Shown here piece by piece: positions 1 to 8,621 of a DNA stretch of 64,000 nucleotides. Position numbers and translations under genes: made by a program. The DNA lies in NCBI RefSeq assembly GCF_900243745.1, contig NZ_LT984798.1, positions 1,296,501 to 1,360,500 of the forward strand, written 5' to 3'. The DNA comes from Desulfovibrio sp. G11 (GTDB taxonomy: Bacteria; Desulfobacterota; Desulfovibrionia; Desulfovibrionales; Desulfovibrionaceae). Position 1 is the first letter of the stretch; each line of letters starts with the position of its first letter. A model generated the notes under the pieces. The model saw only the letters and a program-made list of their open reading frames with translations. It made no database searches and was not told where the DNA came from.

Positions 1-2
1 GA

Positions 3-770
3 GACAAAACGCCCGGTGAAATCACTACGCTAGACGTTGACAAGCTTCGCCAGAAACTACTCAAAATAGGGAAAAGTGCGCAAACAGCAAAACATGTGCT
101 CGCATTACTCCGTCGTATTATCATGTTTGGCGTTAAAAAGGGGCTATGCGCAGCCCCAGACCCTTCTAAGCTTCATTTTGAGATGCCACGAATAGACAAT
201 CAAAAGACGGAGAATTTGAGTGCTAATCAGTTGAAAAAATATCTGGAAGCCATTGATAATGAACCAGATCAGGATGCTGCGGCATTCTTGCGCCTTGCAC
301 TTGTTACTGGCATGCGCAAGGGAGCATTGATGGCGCTTCAATGGACGGACATTGATTTTGAAAGCGGTTTTATTTTGCTGCGTGGAGAAGCGGCAAAAAA
401 AGGTAAAACGGAGCGCATCCCCCTCTCTCATGCGGCACGGGCCATTCTGCAAGGTGTCAGAAGAACCGACAGCCCCTTTGTTTTTCCGGGACGGAATGGT
501 GCGCAGCGCAAGGATTTTCGTAAAATTGCCGTACGGGTCAAGCAGAATGCCGGACTCCCTGACGATTTCCGGCCTCTGCATGGATTGCGCCATGCCTATG
601 CCTCACTTCTTGCTTCCAGCGGCAAGGTCGATTTATACACGTTGCAGAAATTGCTAACCCATTCCAGTCCGCAAATGACCCAGAGGTACGCACACCTTGC
701 CGATGAGGCGATGCAGCGGGCGGCCAGTGTTGCAGATGAAATCTTTGCCATGGATACGGAGAAAAAGTGA
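3..770 (+). CDS. Tyrosine recombinase (phage-type integrase), 5' end outside window
   Basis: Site-specific tyrosine recombinase, the enzyme that integrates and excises mobile elements. The reading frame is open from base 3, so the N-terminus lies outside the window; a GTG at 96 is an internal codon, not a convincing start, because the upstream codons read as the normal core-binding helical domain. Catalytic features visible: the first arginine in TGMRKG, the HGLRH box (HxxR), and a C-terminal LTHSS...QRYAHL segment with the nucleophilic tyrosine. The stop overlaps the next start (TGATG). It probably belongs to the element that brought in the following AT-rich gene and the excisionase-like gene at 1989. 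Family assignment is secure; which att site it uses cannot be told here. Confidence 0.93.
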   Translation, partial: DKTPGEITTLDVDKLRQKLLKIGKSAQTAKHVLALLRRIIMFGVKKGLCAAPDPSKLHFEMPRIDNQKTENLSANQLKKYLEAIDNEPDQDAAAFLRLALVTGMRKGALMALQWTDIDFESGFILLRGEAAKKGKTERIPLSHAARAILQGVRRTDSPFVFPGRNGAQRKDFRKIAVRVKQNAGLPDDFRPLHGLRHAYASLLASSGKVDLYTLQKLLTHSSPQMTQRYAHLADEAMQRAASVADEIFAMDTEKK

Positions 771-1810
771 TGACAAATCCAGCCCTTGACCAGACGACTT
801 TGGAAGAGTCCTTTTTCTTTTGTGAATATGCGAAGCGCAGATTTGAGGTGTCGAGCTATAACAACGGTGAAATAGAAAAAGCAATTGATACTGTCGGGTT
901 AATTTTAGACTCGTATTATAAAGAAACTTATAATGTTCCTTACCCAATGAAAATGGATTTTCTTTCTGATGTGATTATTGCTTGTGAATACATTGGGGTG
1001 AACGAATTAGCCAAGAAATTTAGATGTCACCGTGTAGAGACCAGAAAGCTTTCATTTAAAAATCTTGCTGAGCAAGCGAATCAAGCAATAAACGAACTTG
1101 AGAATATTGGAAATCTTTTAGACATTGCGTGCAGATTTAATATGTCTTCGTCTTTTCTTCCTTTTCCGTACAACATGGAAAGTGTAATATTAAACATTGT
1201 ATCAAACAAAGGACTTCCACAAGCTTTTAAACTAAGAGATATTGAAGAACAAAAATGCTTCGTAATGGGCTGTAATAACTATATTTTATTTCTTGTGAAC
1301 CGGCACGTGTCACTTGATGAAACAATCCAAGAGCTTACAAGGCAAGCAACTCTTTTTAAATCGAATGATGACTACAAAAAATCAGGAAAACCAGAGATAC
1401 TAAGCGCTATTCATAAGAAATCAAAATCAGGAACACATAAACAAACACAGTATAATACCTATTATAAATCAATTGGAATTTTTCTTTATGATTTATGCAT
1501 TATAAATAAATACAACTATGAAGGCGCTGCTGACGAATTAATGAGGATGCACACAAAAATAAAATGCAGTCCAAAATTTAAAATATTAGAATCGTCAAAA
1601 GACTGCAATTTCTGTAAGAAGTTTGGAGCGTGTAGATCTTTATGGAAAAAACAGTTTTTTGCTGCAGTTGATAAAATCAAAGGAACTGAATCTCAAGAAG
1701 AGTGGTTAAAAATTGCAAAGGAAAAATCACAACAGAAAATATGTGAGAGACGTCCCGTAAGTTTTTTTGAGTACAAGTTCGGCACTCCGCCAACTCCCTC
1801 TGAAAAATAA
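770..1810 (+). CDS. Hypothetical protein, AT-rich, linked to integrase
   Basis: A 346-residue protein of no family I recognise. It starts at the ATG overlapping the integrase stop (an in-frame GTG lies one codon earlier), so the two are translationally coupled. Base composition is strikingly AT-rich compared with the integrase and with almost everything else in the window, suggesting recent acquisition from a different source. The C-terminal third has a cysteine cluster (KDCNFCKKFGAC, roughly residues 275-286) that could bind metal. No signal peptide or membrane segment is seen. A run of ten C residues lies just after the stop. Function unknown; position suggests cargo or a regulator of the integrative element. 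Confidence 0.7.
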   Translation: MTNPALDQTTLEESFFFCEYAKRRFEVSSYNNGEIEKAIDTVGLILDSYYKETYNVPYPMKMDFLSDVIIACEYIGVNELAKKFRCHRVETRKLSFKNLAEQANQAINELENIGNLLDIACRFNMSSSFLPFPYNMESVILNIVSNKGLPQAFKLRDIEEQKCFVMGCNNYILFLVNRHVSLDETIQELTRQATLFKSNDDYKKSGKPEILSAIHKKSKSGTHKQTQYNTYYKSIGIFLYDLCIINKYNYEGAADELMRMHTKIKCSPKFKILESSKDCNFCKKFGACRSLWKKQFFAAVDKIKGTESQEEWLKIAKEKSQQKICERRPVSFFEYKFGTPPTPSEK

Positions 1811-1988
1811 ATGCCGCAGCTAATCTGCAGATACGCCCCCCCCCCGTGTGCTTTTTGGCCATGACAAAATGAAAACAATTTTCAACTTTGGATTTAAGCC
1901 TTTCCCCCACAAAAACTTCTCGCCCCCCTCCCTTTTCATTCATTAAGACAGTAGCCGGAGCTCCTAATTCAAAATTGGAGGTTGGCTA

Positions 1989-2195
1989 ATGTCCACCACA
2001 GAATCAACATGCCATTGCTTGACAGAGCAAGAGGTTTCGGCCCGAACCGGGCTGAGCCTCTCTACACTTCGCGTACACAGATTTAAGCGTACAGGGTTTC
2101 CCTATATCAAAATAGGGCGTTCCGTGCGTTACCGCGTCTGTGACCTGGAAGCATATCTTTCAGAGCACCGTATTGACCCCTCTGGTAACAGCTAA
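1989..2195 (+). CDS. AlpA/excisionase-like helix-turn-helix protein
   Basis: A 68-residue protein with the winged helix-turn-helix pattern of the AlpA/excisionase (MerR-like HTH_17) group: LTEQEVSARTGLSLSTLRVHR, then a wing with FPYIKIGRSVRYRVCDLEAYL. Such proteins act as recombination directionality factors or regulators of prophage-type integrases, which fits the tyrosine recombinase about 1.2 kb upstream. The ATG is preceded by a GGAGG-like ribosome site (1977-1981). Family call is good; role as excisionase is inference. Confidence 0.8.
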   Translation: MSTTESTCHCLTEQEVSARTGLSLSTLRVHRFKRTGFPYIKIGRSVRYRVCDLEAYLSEHRIDPSGNS

Positions 2196-2253
2196 TGGAT
2201 TTTACGCGGCTTGTGTTTGCTCATCGACAGTGAGCATCACCAAGATAACTCGT

Positions 2254-2287
2254 ACGCTCTCCAGCGGCGGTTGCTGCTGGAGAGCGT
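2254..2287. repeat. 12-bp perfect inverted repeat (hairpin)
   Basis: Arms 2254-2265 and 2276-2287 (acgctctccagc and its complement) with a 10-nt loop. It sits in the 248-bp gap between the excisionase-like gene and the small gene at 2444. There is no T-run after it, so it may be a transcript-stabilising or regulatory hairpin rather than a terminator. I see no convincing gene in the rest of the gap. Confidence 0.5.
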
Positions 2288-2443
2288 GCAAGAAGCTATG
2301 GCTTGACTTGGAGCATGTCCAATTTCGTAACGGTGAGGTCACTGTCAAGGCTTTGATTCTGACCGTTTCCCGAGACTGAAGAAGAAATTTTCCAAGCCAT
2401 ATAAGCGAAATGGCCTTTAACAAAGGCATATCAGGAGAACTCC

Positions 2444-2752
2444 ATGGGAACATTTAAGCAGAAATTTGACAAACAGCATGAGCTGTACATCCAGAAGCTT
2501 GAAGAGGGGACGAGCGATCCTGAAATTATGCGTGAAATGGACTGGTCTCCCCAGCAACTGCGGCGTCATCAGGCCCAGGCGTTCATCGATGGACATCAGA
2601 GGCAGGATAACGGCAATCAGGCCGTAGTGGCCCTGGCAGACATGTCTTTGGAGATTAAAGCATTGTTTAAGAATGCGCCCGAAAAAGCCCTTCTCAAGTT
2701 TGAGCTTGTAGACGGCGAAAGCAACGGCAGTGCTATTGTAACAGTTATCTAA
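2444..2752 (+). CDS. Small hypothetical protein (102 aa)
   Basis: Starts at an ATG preceded by a good ribosome site (aggag, 2432-2436). The protein is highly charged and predicted helical, with a segment near residues 20-45 (EGTSDPEIMREMDWSPQQLRRH) that resembles the recognition helices of small phage-type DNA-binding proteins. No known family recognised. It lies between the excisionase-like gene and the DUF3987 gene in the same direction, so it is probably part of the same mobile element. Confidence 0.55.
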   Translation: MGTFKQKFDKQHELYIQKLEEGTSDPEIMREMDWSPQQLRRHQAQAFIDGHQRQDNGNQAVVALADMSLEIKALFKNAPEKALLKFELVDGESNGSAIVTVI

Positions 2753-2757
2753 CTGAA

Positions 2758-2795
2758 CCCATGACCTGGGGATGCCTCCATCCCCAGGTCATGGG
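2758..2795. repeat. 17-bp perfect inverted repeat with 4-nt loop
   Basis: Arms 2758-2774 and 2779-2795 are exact reverse complements (cccatgacctggggatg), loop cctc. It lies between the 102-aa gene and the DUF3987 gene. The stem is strong enough to terminate or attenuate, but no U-tract follows. Alternatively it could be a protein-binding or replication-related site of the mobile element. Confidence 0.6.
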
Positions 2796-2825
2796 CAATC
2801 AATGATGACTGAAGTGAGGTGACTT

Positions 2826-4295
2826 ATGACTTATGACTCACCTGGTGTTGGGCGTAGGTTGAAAATTTCATCGCTAAAACGCGAAAAGGAAGAGACAAAT
2901 CTGCATTTCGCAAATTTTAGCGGGTGCAATTTGCCACTGACTACTAGGAAAATTGTAGAAGCCGTTTCGACATCACGACATGTAGATTCAGGTTTGGTTT
3001 TACTGGGCTGGTTGGCTTCAATTGCAGGAATTGACAGAGGCTGTCATCGTATTAAGCACAAAACAACCGGATATATTAACTTACTTGCTTTACTTATCAT
3101 AGCCGGTGCAGAATCTGGATGTGGGAAATCATTGGCACTTGAATTTTTTATAGAGTCCATCAGCAACATTGAACTTAACAGCTACGATCAAGGTTCATCC
3201 GACTGTGAAGAAGAGGCTTGTGATGCATGCAACCAGCGCATCAAATTCCTAAAAGGTGAATACGTTAAAACAGGCGATCCTGCCAAGCTTAGTGAAATTA
3301 AGAATATTAGACAAGAGCTGAGCGAAATCGAAACGAAAAGAAACAAGCCTCGATTCCTCATGTCTGACATAACGAAGGCGGCCTATTTCAAGCTTATGGT
3401 TGATCAGGGATTTGTTATGCGGATGGAATCAGATGGCATTTTGTTGCCGCGAGATTCTTTCAATATGGTCAGAAAATTTTGGGGAGGGGAAGCTCATTCT
3501 GAGAGTCGAATTAGCAGGGGGCAAGCATCCTGCAATGATCCTTTCATCGTTGACCTTGTTTTCACGCAGATTGAGCCTTTTACAAAGTTCATCAAGGACA
3601 AGAGCTACATTGAAACAGGGTTGTGTGCTCGTATGCTTACCTACAGGGCCGCACCGCATGATCCGCGGATGTATCAAACTTCTCAGCACGAATTAGACCC
3701 AGAAATAAAGGCGTTGATCCAAAGAACTCTTGTTCGAGTTAACGATTGTGCAAACTCTAGTGTCGAGCACCAGATCATCACGCTGGATGCAGAGGCAGAG
3801 CGTGCTTGGGATAATTTTCGAATAAAATGCTCTGAAGATGCATCCGGGCGGAATGTTGAAATTAAAGAGTGGGCAAAACGGATGGCACAGCATGCTTTAA
3901 GAATAGCAGGGATTCTTCATGTTGCGGAATATTCTGAACCTGAAAAAACACCTGTATCGTGGGATGAAATCGACACCGCAATACAGATCACAGAAGTGTT
4001 AGCAGACAATTTGTGGGAATGCATATCTGGTCATGCAAACAGGCAAGAGCTGGTTTGTATGTGTGATGTGGGGATACATATTCTTGAGGAAAATTTGAGG
4101 ACATTTAACGCTACGCAACTCAAGCAGCGATTCAAAGATCGCTACTCAGCGGCCGAAGTCAATGTTGCTCTCTATAAACTGGAAAGGCGAGCCATTATCA
4201 GAGATCTCTCTGAATCGTATTGTTATAGTAGGCGTGGCAGGCCTTCAGGGCATGAATACAGGAACGAGTATTACGATAAGCACTTCAGGGGCTAA
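2826..4295 (+). CDS. DUF3987 (YfjI-type) helicase/primase-associated ATPase
   Basis: A 489-residue protein of the DUF3987 group found in prophages and integrative elements, related to superfamily 3 helicase/primase-type replication proteins. It contains a P-loop (AGAESGCGKS, about residues 93-102), a cysteine pair region (CEEEACDACNQR, about 124-135) and the family's typical downstream block (MESDGILLPRD...FWGGEAHSESR...RGQASCNDPFIVDLVFTQ). The role is inferred to be replication or maintenance of the element; biochemical function is not established. A clear intrinsic terminator follows 25 bp after the stop. Confidence 0.78.
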   Translation: MTYDSPGVGRRLKISSLKREKEETNLHFANFSGCNLPLTTRKIVEAVSTSRHVDSGLVLLGWLASIAGIDRGCHRIKHKTTGYINLLALLIIAGAESGCGKSLALEFFIESISNIELNSYDQGSSDCEEEACDACNQRIKFLKGEYVKTGDPAKLSEIKNIRQELSEIETKRNKPRFLMSDITKAAYFKLMVDQGFVMRMESDGILLPRDSFNMVRKFWGGEAHSESRISRGQASCNDPFIVDLVFTQIEPFTKFIKDKSYIETGLCARMLTYRAAPHDPRMYQTSQHELDPEIKALIQRTLVRVNDCANSSVEHQIITLDAEAERAWDNFRIKCSEDASGRNVEIKEWAKRMAQHALRIAGILHVAEYSEPEKTPVSWDEIDTAIQITEVLADNLWECISGHANRQELVCMCDVGIHILEENLRTFNATQLKQRFKDRYSAAEVNVALYKLERRAIIRDLSESYCYSRRGRPSGHEYRNEYYDKHFRG

Positions 4296-4320
4296 TGAGG
4301 ATTAAATCATATTAGCAAAA

Positions 4321-4355
4321 GGCATTCTCTTGGTATTCAGGGGAATGCCTTTTTT
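4321..4355 (+). terminator. Rho-independent terminator after the DUF3987 gene
   Basis: Stem ggcattc (4321-4327) pairs with gaatgcc (4343-4349), directly followed by six T residues (4350-4355). An A-run precedes the stem, so it could act in both directions. Confidence 0.8.
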
Positions 4356-4391
4356 CTGCACATTGAAAAATGGCATATGTTTCAGGTGGAC

Positions 4392-4430
4392 GGGTATTTG
4401 TTAGGGGGAGGGGGCCGCTAACAAATACCC
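4392..4430. repeat. 13-bp perfect inverted repeat beside IS21 remnant
   Basis: Arms gggtatttgttag (4392-4404) and its complement (4418-4430) enclose a 13-nt G-rich loop. It lies just before the truncated istB gene and may mark the deletion/junction that removed the left part of the IS21 element. No function assigned. Confidence 0.5.
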
Positions 4431-4449
4431 TCGCCCATATTCCCTTTGC

Positions 4450-4890
4450 GTGAAAGGTTCCGGTACCGGCAAAACCCACTTGTCCATATCGCTCGGCATG
4501 GCCCTGATCCGTCAGGAAAAACGCGTGCGTTTCTACAATGTCGTTGACCTTGTGAACGAGCTTGAACGAGAAAAACAATCTGGTAACACCGGTCGAACCG
4601 TTCGTCAGATGCTCCGCCACGACTGCCTGATTCTGGACGAGCTGGGCTATCTTCCCTTCTCGCGCAACGGCGGACAGTTGCTTTTTCACGCCATATCCAA
4701 GCTCTACGAACAGGTTTCGCTGATCATAACGACAAACCTGAACTTCGGCGAATGGCCACAGGTATTCGGCGACGCGAAAATGACCACCGCGCTGCTGGAC
4801 CGCGTGACGCATCACTGTGAAATAATAGAAACAGGCAACGAGAGCCGCCGTCTACAACGGCGTCTCTCGCAACAGGCCGGACACGAGTGA
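4450..4890 (+). pseudogene. Truncated IstB-like ATP-binding protein
   Basis: IstB is the AAA+ target-selection helper of IS21 transposition. The fragment starts inside the Walker A region (GSGTGKTHL), then Walker B ([12 protein letters not shown]) and sensor region ([12 protein letters not shown]), and ends normally with a short basic tail. About 100 N-terminal residues are missing and there is no proper start or ribosome site. Remnant of the IS21 element above. Confidence 0.85.
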
Positions 4891-4896
4891 GACGCG

Positions 4897-4944
4897 AGGG
4901 GGGGGGGGGAAGAGAGGCTCCGCTACGCCTCTCTTCCCCCCCCT
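4897..4944. repeat. G12/C8 long hairpin at IS21 remnant end
   Basis: A run of 12 G residues (4898-4909) followed by aagagaggc pairs with gcctctctt and a run of 8 C residues (4936-4943) across a loop of about 8 nt. This gives a very stable stem of roughly 17-18 bp. It lies between truncated istB and the IS21 end, about 240 bp upstream of the glycosyltransferase gene. Homopolymer runs of this length are prone to slippage. Confidence 0.65.
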
Positions 4945-5181
4945 CAGAAAAATTCGACCTCGTGCCCTCAAATAGCAACCCCTTGGATGGGTCACTTTTG
5001 GATGCACATGGCGGGTCAAAATTCCGCGCCGATTGACAGGACAGCAATGATTGGCAATATTGCTGTTATTGTATGAGGCCCCAGTGGTATAATTAGAATT
5101 TGAAGTACGAAATGTTTTAAAGTTAATTTTGTCAGGAAGAGGCGGCGGCATGAAATCTGAAAGGGCAGTGAGGGCTTGTAC

Positions 5182-6528
5182 ATGAAGATAGTTGAAATTA
5201 CTCCCTTCGGTTGGCGGCTGCCCGCGCAGTCTCCTTTTTGGCGCATCCCCCCGAGGCCTCCGCATTTGCAGGATATTGCCTATAAAGATGGATTTGATTA
5301 CAGCACTGTTTTTTATGATGTTTTTTTGTCGTCCGACGAGCGGTTCGCTGTTTGCGTGGGGCCGCCGCTGGCCAACCTGCGGCCAGCCATTGAAGAAGCC
5401 ACCTTTACCGCCCTGGGGGCCTCAGGCCATACTGTGCCGTGTGAAAAGGTCATAGATCCGCTGGATCGCTGCTCACGGGTCTGGGTTGCCCTGCCCCCCG
5501 GCAAAAAAGACGTGCTGTGCTGTCTCGGCAAGCTGGGGAAGGTCTCACTTCCCATTGGTGCCAGTTATTGCGATCTGTTCGCCGGAAAGAGCGTTCTTTT
5601 TACCAGACAGAAAAATAATGAGCTGGACTGGATAGCAGACTGGATAAACCTGAACCAGGCACTGCATGGCATTGAGGCCGTACTGCTTTTCGACAATGGC
5701 TCTACTGCCTATTCCACACAGGAACTTCTGCAATATCTTGCGGCGCATGTGCATCTTGATGTGCTCTGCCTGATGCATCAGGATTATCCCTATGGCCCGG
5801 GGGGCGGTGGAGGCCATCAACTTCTCGTGCAGGCCAACCACAATCATCCCCTGCCCTGGGATTCGGACTTTCTCAGTTACGGCCTGCTGGAGATAGCCCA
5901 CCAGCGTTTCCTGTCCGATGCCAAGCAAGTCATCTGGGGGGATATTGATGAAATAATGCTCAGTGAGGATGGTGTGGATATCTCTTCACGGCTGGCCGCC
6001 AGTGCCACTGGAGTTCTGAATGTCTCCGGCTCCTGTATTCAGTGTGTGGCGGCCCCTGTTTCGTCCGACCTGAAATCCCTGACCCGCAGAAAGGACATAT
6101 CGGCTTTTTTTCAACCCCCTTTTCACACTGCGCCCATGCCCGGCAGCGGTAAATGGTGCTTCTGCGCTGGCGGGGTCAATTCTCTGGATCAACTGAAGGT
6201 ACACGATATTCAGCGGCTCTCCACCGGCACAGCCATGCCCGCCGTAGAGCAGGGAATGGGTTTCAGGCATTTTCTGCACATTACCACCGGCTGGAAAGGG
6301 ATAAACCGCAAAGAACGGCCAGTGTTCGACAAAGGCAAACATGCTTTTGACTGCGCCCTTGTGAAAGCCCTGTCGCGGGAAACGCGCTCCATGCGCGGGT
6401 ATACCTACCCCTTGTCTGACATACTTGCCTATGCGCGGGCTGTCGGCGCCTGCCCCCGCCCTCCTGAGTCTCCTGTTCCGTCCCCCTGTGCGGCCTATGA
6501 CTGCTCTGCATGCCCCTTCAATGCCTGA
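5182..6528 (+). CDS. Glycosyltransferase, GT92/GT2-like
   Basis: A 448-residue protein with the layout of glycosyltransferase family 92/DUF616-type enzymes: RQKNNELDWIADWINLNQALHGIEAVLLFDNGS, where a nucleotide-sugar-binding fold begins, then a GDIDE acidic motif (about residues 254-258) that would hold the metal and sugar nucleotide. The last residues hold a cysteine cluster (CAAYDCSACPF). No signal peptide or clear membrane helix, so probably cytoplasmic, acting on a surface glycan. The ATG at 5182 is preferred over the TTG two codons upstream. The gene stands alone behind the IS21 remnant. Family call moderately sure; substrate unknown. Confidence 0.7.
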   Translation: MKIVEITPFGWRLPAQSPFWRIPPRPPHLQDIAYKDGFDYSTVFYDVFLSSDERFAVCVGPPLANLRPAIEEATFTALGASGHTVPCEKVIDPLDRCSRVWVALPPGKKDVLCCLGKLGKVSLPIGASYCDLFAGKSVLFTRQKNNELDWIADWINLNQALHGIEAVLLFDNGSTAYSTQELLQYLAAHVHLDVLCLMHQDYPYGPGGGGGHQLLVQANHNHPLPWDSDFLSYGLLEIAHQRFLSDAKQVIWGDIDEIMLSEDGVDISSRLAASATGVLNVSGSCIQCVAAPVSSDLKSLTRRKDISAFFQPPFHTAPMPGSGKWCFCAGGVNSLDQLKVHDIQRLSTGTAMPAVEQGMGFRHFLHITTGWKGINRKERPVFDKGKHAFDCALVKALSRETRSMRGYTYPLSDILAYARAVGACPRPPESPVPSPCAAYDCSACPFNA

Positions 6529-6766
6529 GGGGGACGAATCGATGCCTATTGGAAGTAATTATAGCATGTTACCTTGCGGTTTTTTTTAATACGCCGCACG
6601 AAGCTGCGCAAAGAGTACCCGGCAAGCCGGCCTTGCAAAGGGACGATGTTTCAAGGCCACAAACTGTTATGGCTCTGACAATATTCAACATAAAGGCTCG
6701 GCTATGCGCTATGGCGAATGGGGCGATGATGGGCTTGAGGCGGAGTCTGGTGGCAGGCAGAAAACC

Positions 6767-7360
6767 ATGAAAAAACAGTCAGTCGCCAGAATACTAAATG
6801 TACTTGTGGCATTGTTTGCTGTCTGCTTCTTTTTTCCACCTCTTGCCGTTGCCGAGGTCATAGCGGATGGCGATTACCTGATTCAGATGGCGGACAGCGA
6901 TCTGGCTGTGGTCTCCAGCGGCATTACCGTGCGAGAACAGGTTACCCTTGGCAAAAACATGAAGGCGGGCATCTGGCATTTCAAGCATCTCGGCAAAGAC
7001 TATTACAAGGTGACCGCGCCCAAAAGGGCTATGGTGCTGGATTCCAAGGAGAGTAAAAAATATAATGGCGTTCCCATCATTATATTTCCCTGGCACGGTG
7101 GTAAAAATCAGCGTTGGAAGGTCATTGCCAGGGGAGAGTTCTATTCTCTGATTAATCAGGAGACAGGGCTGGCCCTTGACCTCAAGGGTAATGTGCAGCG
7201 CGCTGGCAGTGTTTTTCAGGGATATACGGAAAATTCTTCGCGGGGGCAGCTTTTTCGACTGACGCCCCAGAGTGAAGAGAGCTTCGCCCCAAAATCGCCT
7301 GTTAACCAGGAGGAAGAACAGCCTATGAAATCATTTAGCAATGGGCCGTCGGCGCGATAA
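6767..7360 (+). CDS. Secreted ricin-type beta-trefoil lectin domain protein
   Basis: The start is set at the ATG 6767, which gives a clean signal peptide (MKKQSVARILNVLVALFAVCFFFPPLAVA, cut before EV); an upstream in-frame ATG at 6704 would destroy it. The mature protein of about 165 residues has ricin B-type repeats: DGDYLIQMADSDLAVV..., KRAMVLDSKES...NGVPIIIFPWHGGKNQRWKV (QxW motif), then a further repeat with SLINQETGLALDLKG and GQLFRL. Such domains bind carbohydrates. It follows the glycosyltransferase, so both may concern surface glycans, which is inference. Periplasmic or exported. Confidence 0.75.
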   Translation: MKKQSVARILNVLVALFAVCFFFPPLAVAEVIADGDYLIQMADSDLAVVSSGITVREQVTLGKNMKAGIWHFKHLGKDYYKVTAPKRAMVLDSKESKKYNGVPIIIFPWHGGKNQRWKVIARGEFYSLINQETGLALDLKGNVQRAGSVFQGYTENSSRGQLFRLTPQSEESFAPKSPVNQEEEQPMKSFSNGPSAR

Positions 7361-7606
7361 GAGATTGCCATCCCGTCAGGTTGTTGGAAAGTTCATGCTT
7401 GATGCAGTACAGGCTAACAGCCCGAAAAATATTGCACAAAATATTTTAGAGCTTTTTACCTTTGAAAAAGTTTAATTGTTCCCAAAGGGTATCTGTGTTT
7501 CAAAGCAGGGCAAAGGCATCAGCCCGGTCAGACTCAGGCCGGACACGGTACAGGGTGCCGTTCATAATTTTTTGAATCCTTTTTATTTTTTGAAAGGTGG
7601 TAAAAG

Positions 7607-8209
7607 ATGGCAAAAGTAAAAGCAACCGTGCTGGTGTCTCTTTTGGCTTTGTCGTTGTGCTATGGGGGGTGTGTCTCTTATCCTTATTATGATTCGGACT
7701 ATGAACGCAACCAGCAGGCCGCCTATGACCGTGAGCGGGATCGCCGCCTGGCAATGGAGCGTCATGCAAATGCCGTGGAACGGCAACGCCTGGAGCGTGA
7801 GCGCCTGCAATGGGAGCGTCAGGAAAATGCCCGCATTCAGGCCGAGCGCAAGCGCATTCAGGCCGAGCGTAAGCGCATGCGGCAGGAGCAAGAGAGAAGA
7901 GAACAGCAGAGAAAAGAGCAACAGCAGAGAGAGCAGAAAAAGGATCGTCCATCGCAGGGCGACCAGCATCGTGGCGACCAACGGAGGCCGCACAGGGGTT
8001 CGCAGTATAGTAAGGACCAGCAGCGGAAAGAGCCACGCCGCGATGACCAGCAGAAAAAACAGCAGTATGAGCAGCGCCGCCAGCGCGACAGCCAGAAGAG
8101 GCAACAGTATGAGCAGCGCCGTCAGCGCGGTGACCAGCAAAAGAAACAGCAGTATGAACAGCGCCGCCAGCGCAAGGACCAGCAGCGCAGTGAACAGCCG
8201 AATCAATAA
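7607..8209 (+). CDS. Repeat-rich, Gln/Arg-rich lipoprotein-like protein
   Basis: A 200-residue protein with a short hydrophobic leader (LVSLLALSLCYGGC) resembling a lipoprotein signal, though the lipobox is not ideal. The rest is almost entirely charged: long arginine/glutamate helices (RLERERLQWERQENARIQAERKR) followed by at least three copies of a 14-residue repeat (DQQKKQQYEQRRQR and variants) in the last 60 residues. It is probably a coiled coil anchored to the membrane. Repeats are also seen in the DNA, so copy number may vary between strains. No known family; the ATG follows a GGTGG-type ribosome site. Confidence 0.6.
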   Translation: MAKVKATVLVSLLALSLCYGGCVSYPYYDSDYERNQQAAYDRERDRRLAMERHANAVERQRLERERLQWERQENARIQAERKRIQAERKRMRQEQERREQQRKEQQQREQKKDRPSQGDQHRGDQRRPHRGSQYSKDQQRKEPRRDDQQKKQQYEQRRQRDSQKRQQYEQRRQRGDQQKKQQYEQRRQRKDQQRSEQPNQ

Positions 8210-8411
8210 AAGCAGAAGCGGCAACGGGCCCACTGCTGTCTGGCAAATGCGGCTGCCGCTGCTCTCGGCCACATGCTGCCTGACTACGACAGCGGGCCAG
8301 AGTCCATTTCTGGCACCAGACAGATAAATTTTTATCAAGACGGAGAGTTGCGATTTGCCCTCCGCGCGGATACCTGGCAGGTTTCGTGGAAACATCTCTT
8401 GTTGAGTGTAA

Positions 8412-8445
8412 GAAATGGCGAACTGCTTGTACGGAATTCGCCATT
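8412..8445 (+). terminator. Intrinsic terminator downstream of lipoprotein-like gene
   Basis: Stem aaatggcgaa (8412-8421) pairs with ttcgccattt (8436-8445), followed by ttatt. The gap 8210-8587 holds only this and no gene I can support. Confidence 0.65.
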
Positions 8446-8621
8446 TTTATTGGTTGGGCTGGGAGGTCGTCTCTTTTGCCCTTTTGCTCGGAGAAAAACA
8501 ATCTTCCGTCGGCCAGATTTTTTCTGGTACTATCCAGAATTTTTTGCACATTTTGTAGCCGTCAGTCAGTGTGAATTTGGGCGGTGCTGACCGGCCCCGG
8601 TTTTTTGTACCAGGCTAAAAG

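Larger units (their letters stand above)
4443..5038 (+). mobile_element. IS21-family remnant (right part)
   Basis: Contains the C-terminal two thirds of an istB gene and a right end with the typical IS21 pattern of repeated subterminal blocks (gggtcactttt..., gcgggtcaaaattcc...) ending in ...ccgattgaca at 5038. istA, the start of istB and the left end are missing, so the element cannot move by itself. Left boundary is approximate. Confidence 0.72.

Noticed and set aside
352..657. Alternative frame inside the integrase
   Set aside because: Overlaps the conserved catalytic region in another frame; no support.
7640..8200. Repeats in the lipoprotein-like gene as a CRISPR array
   Set aside because: The repeats are in frame, without regular spacers, and encode a protein repeat. 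No CRISPR-like array was seen in the window.
7500..8549. Long minus-strand frames opposite the lipoprotein-like gene
   Set aside because: Low-complexity Ala/His/Leu-rich products created by the Gln/Arg repeats on the other strand; no start signal.
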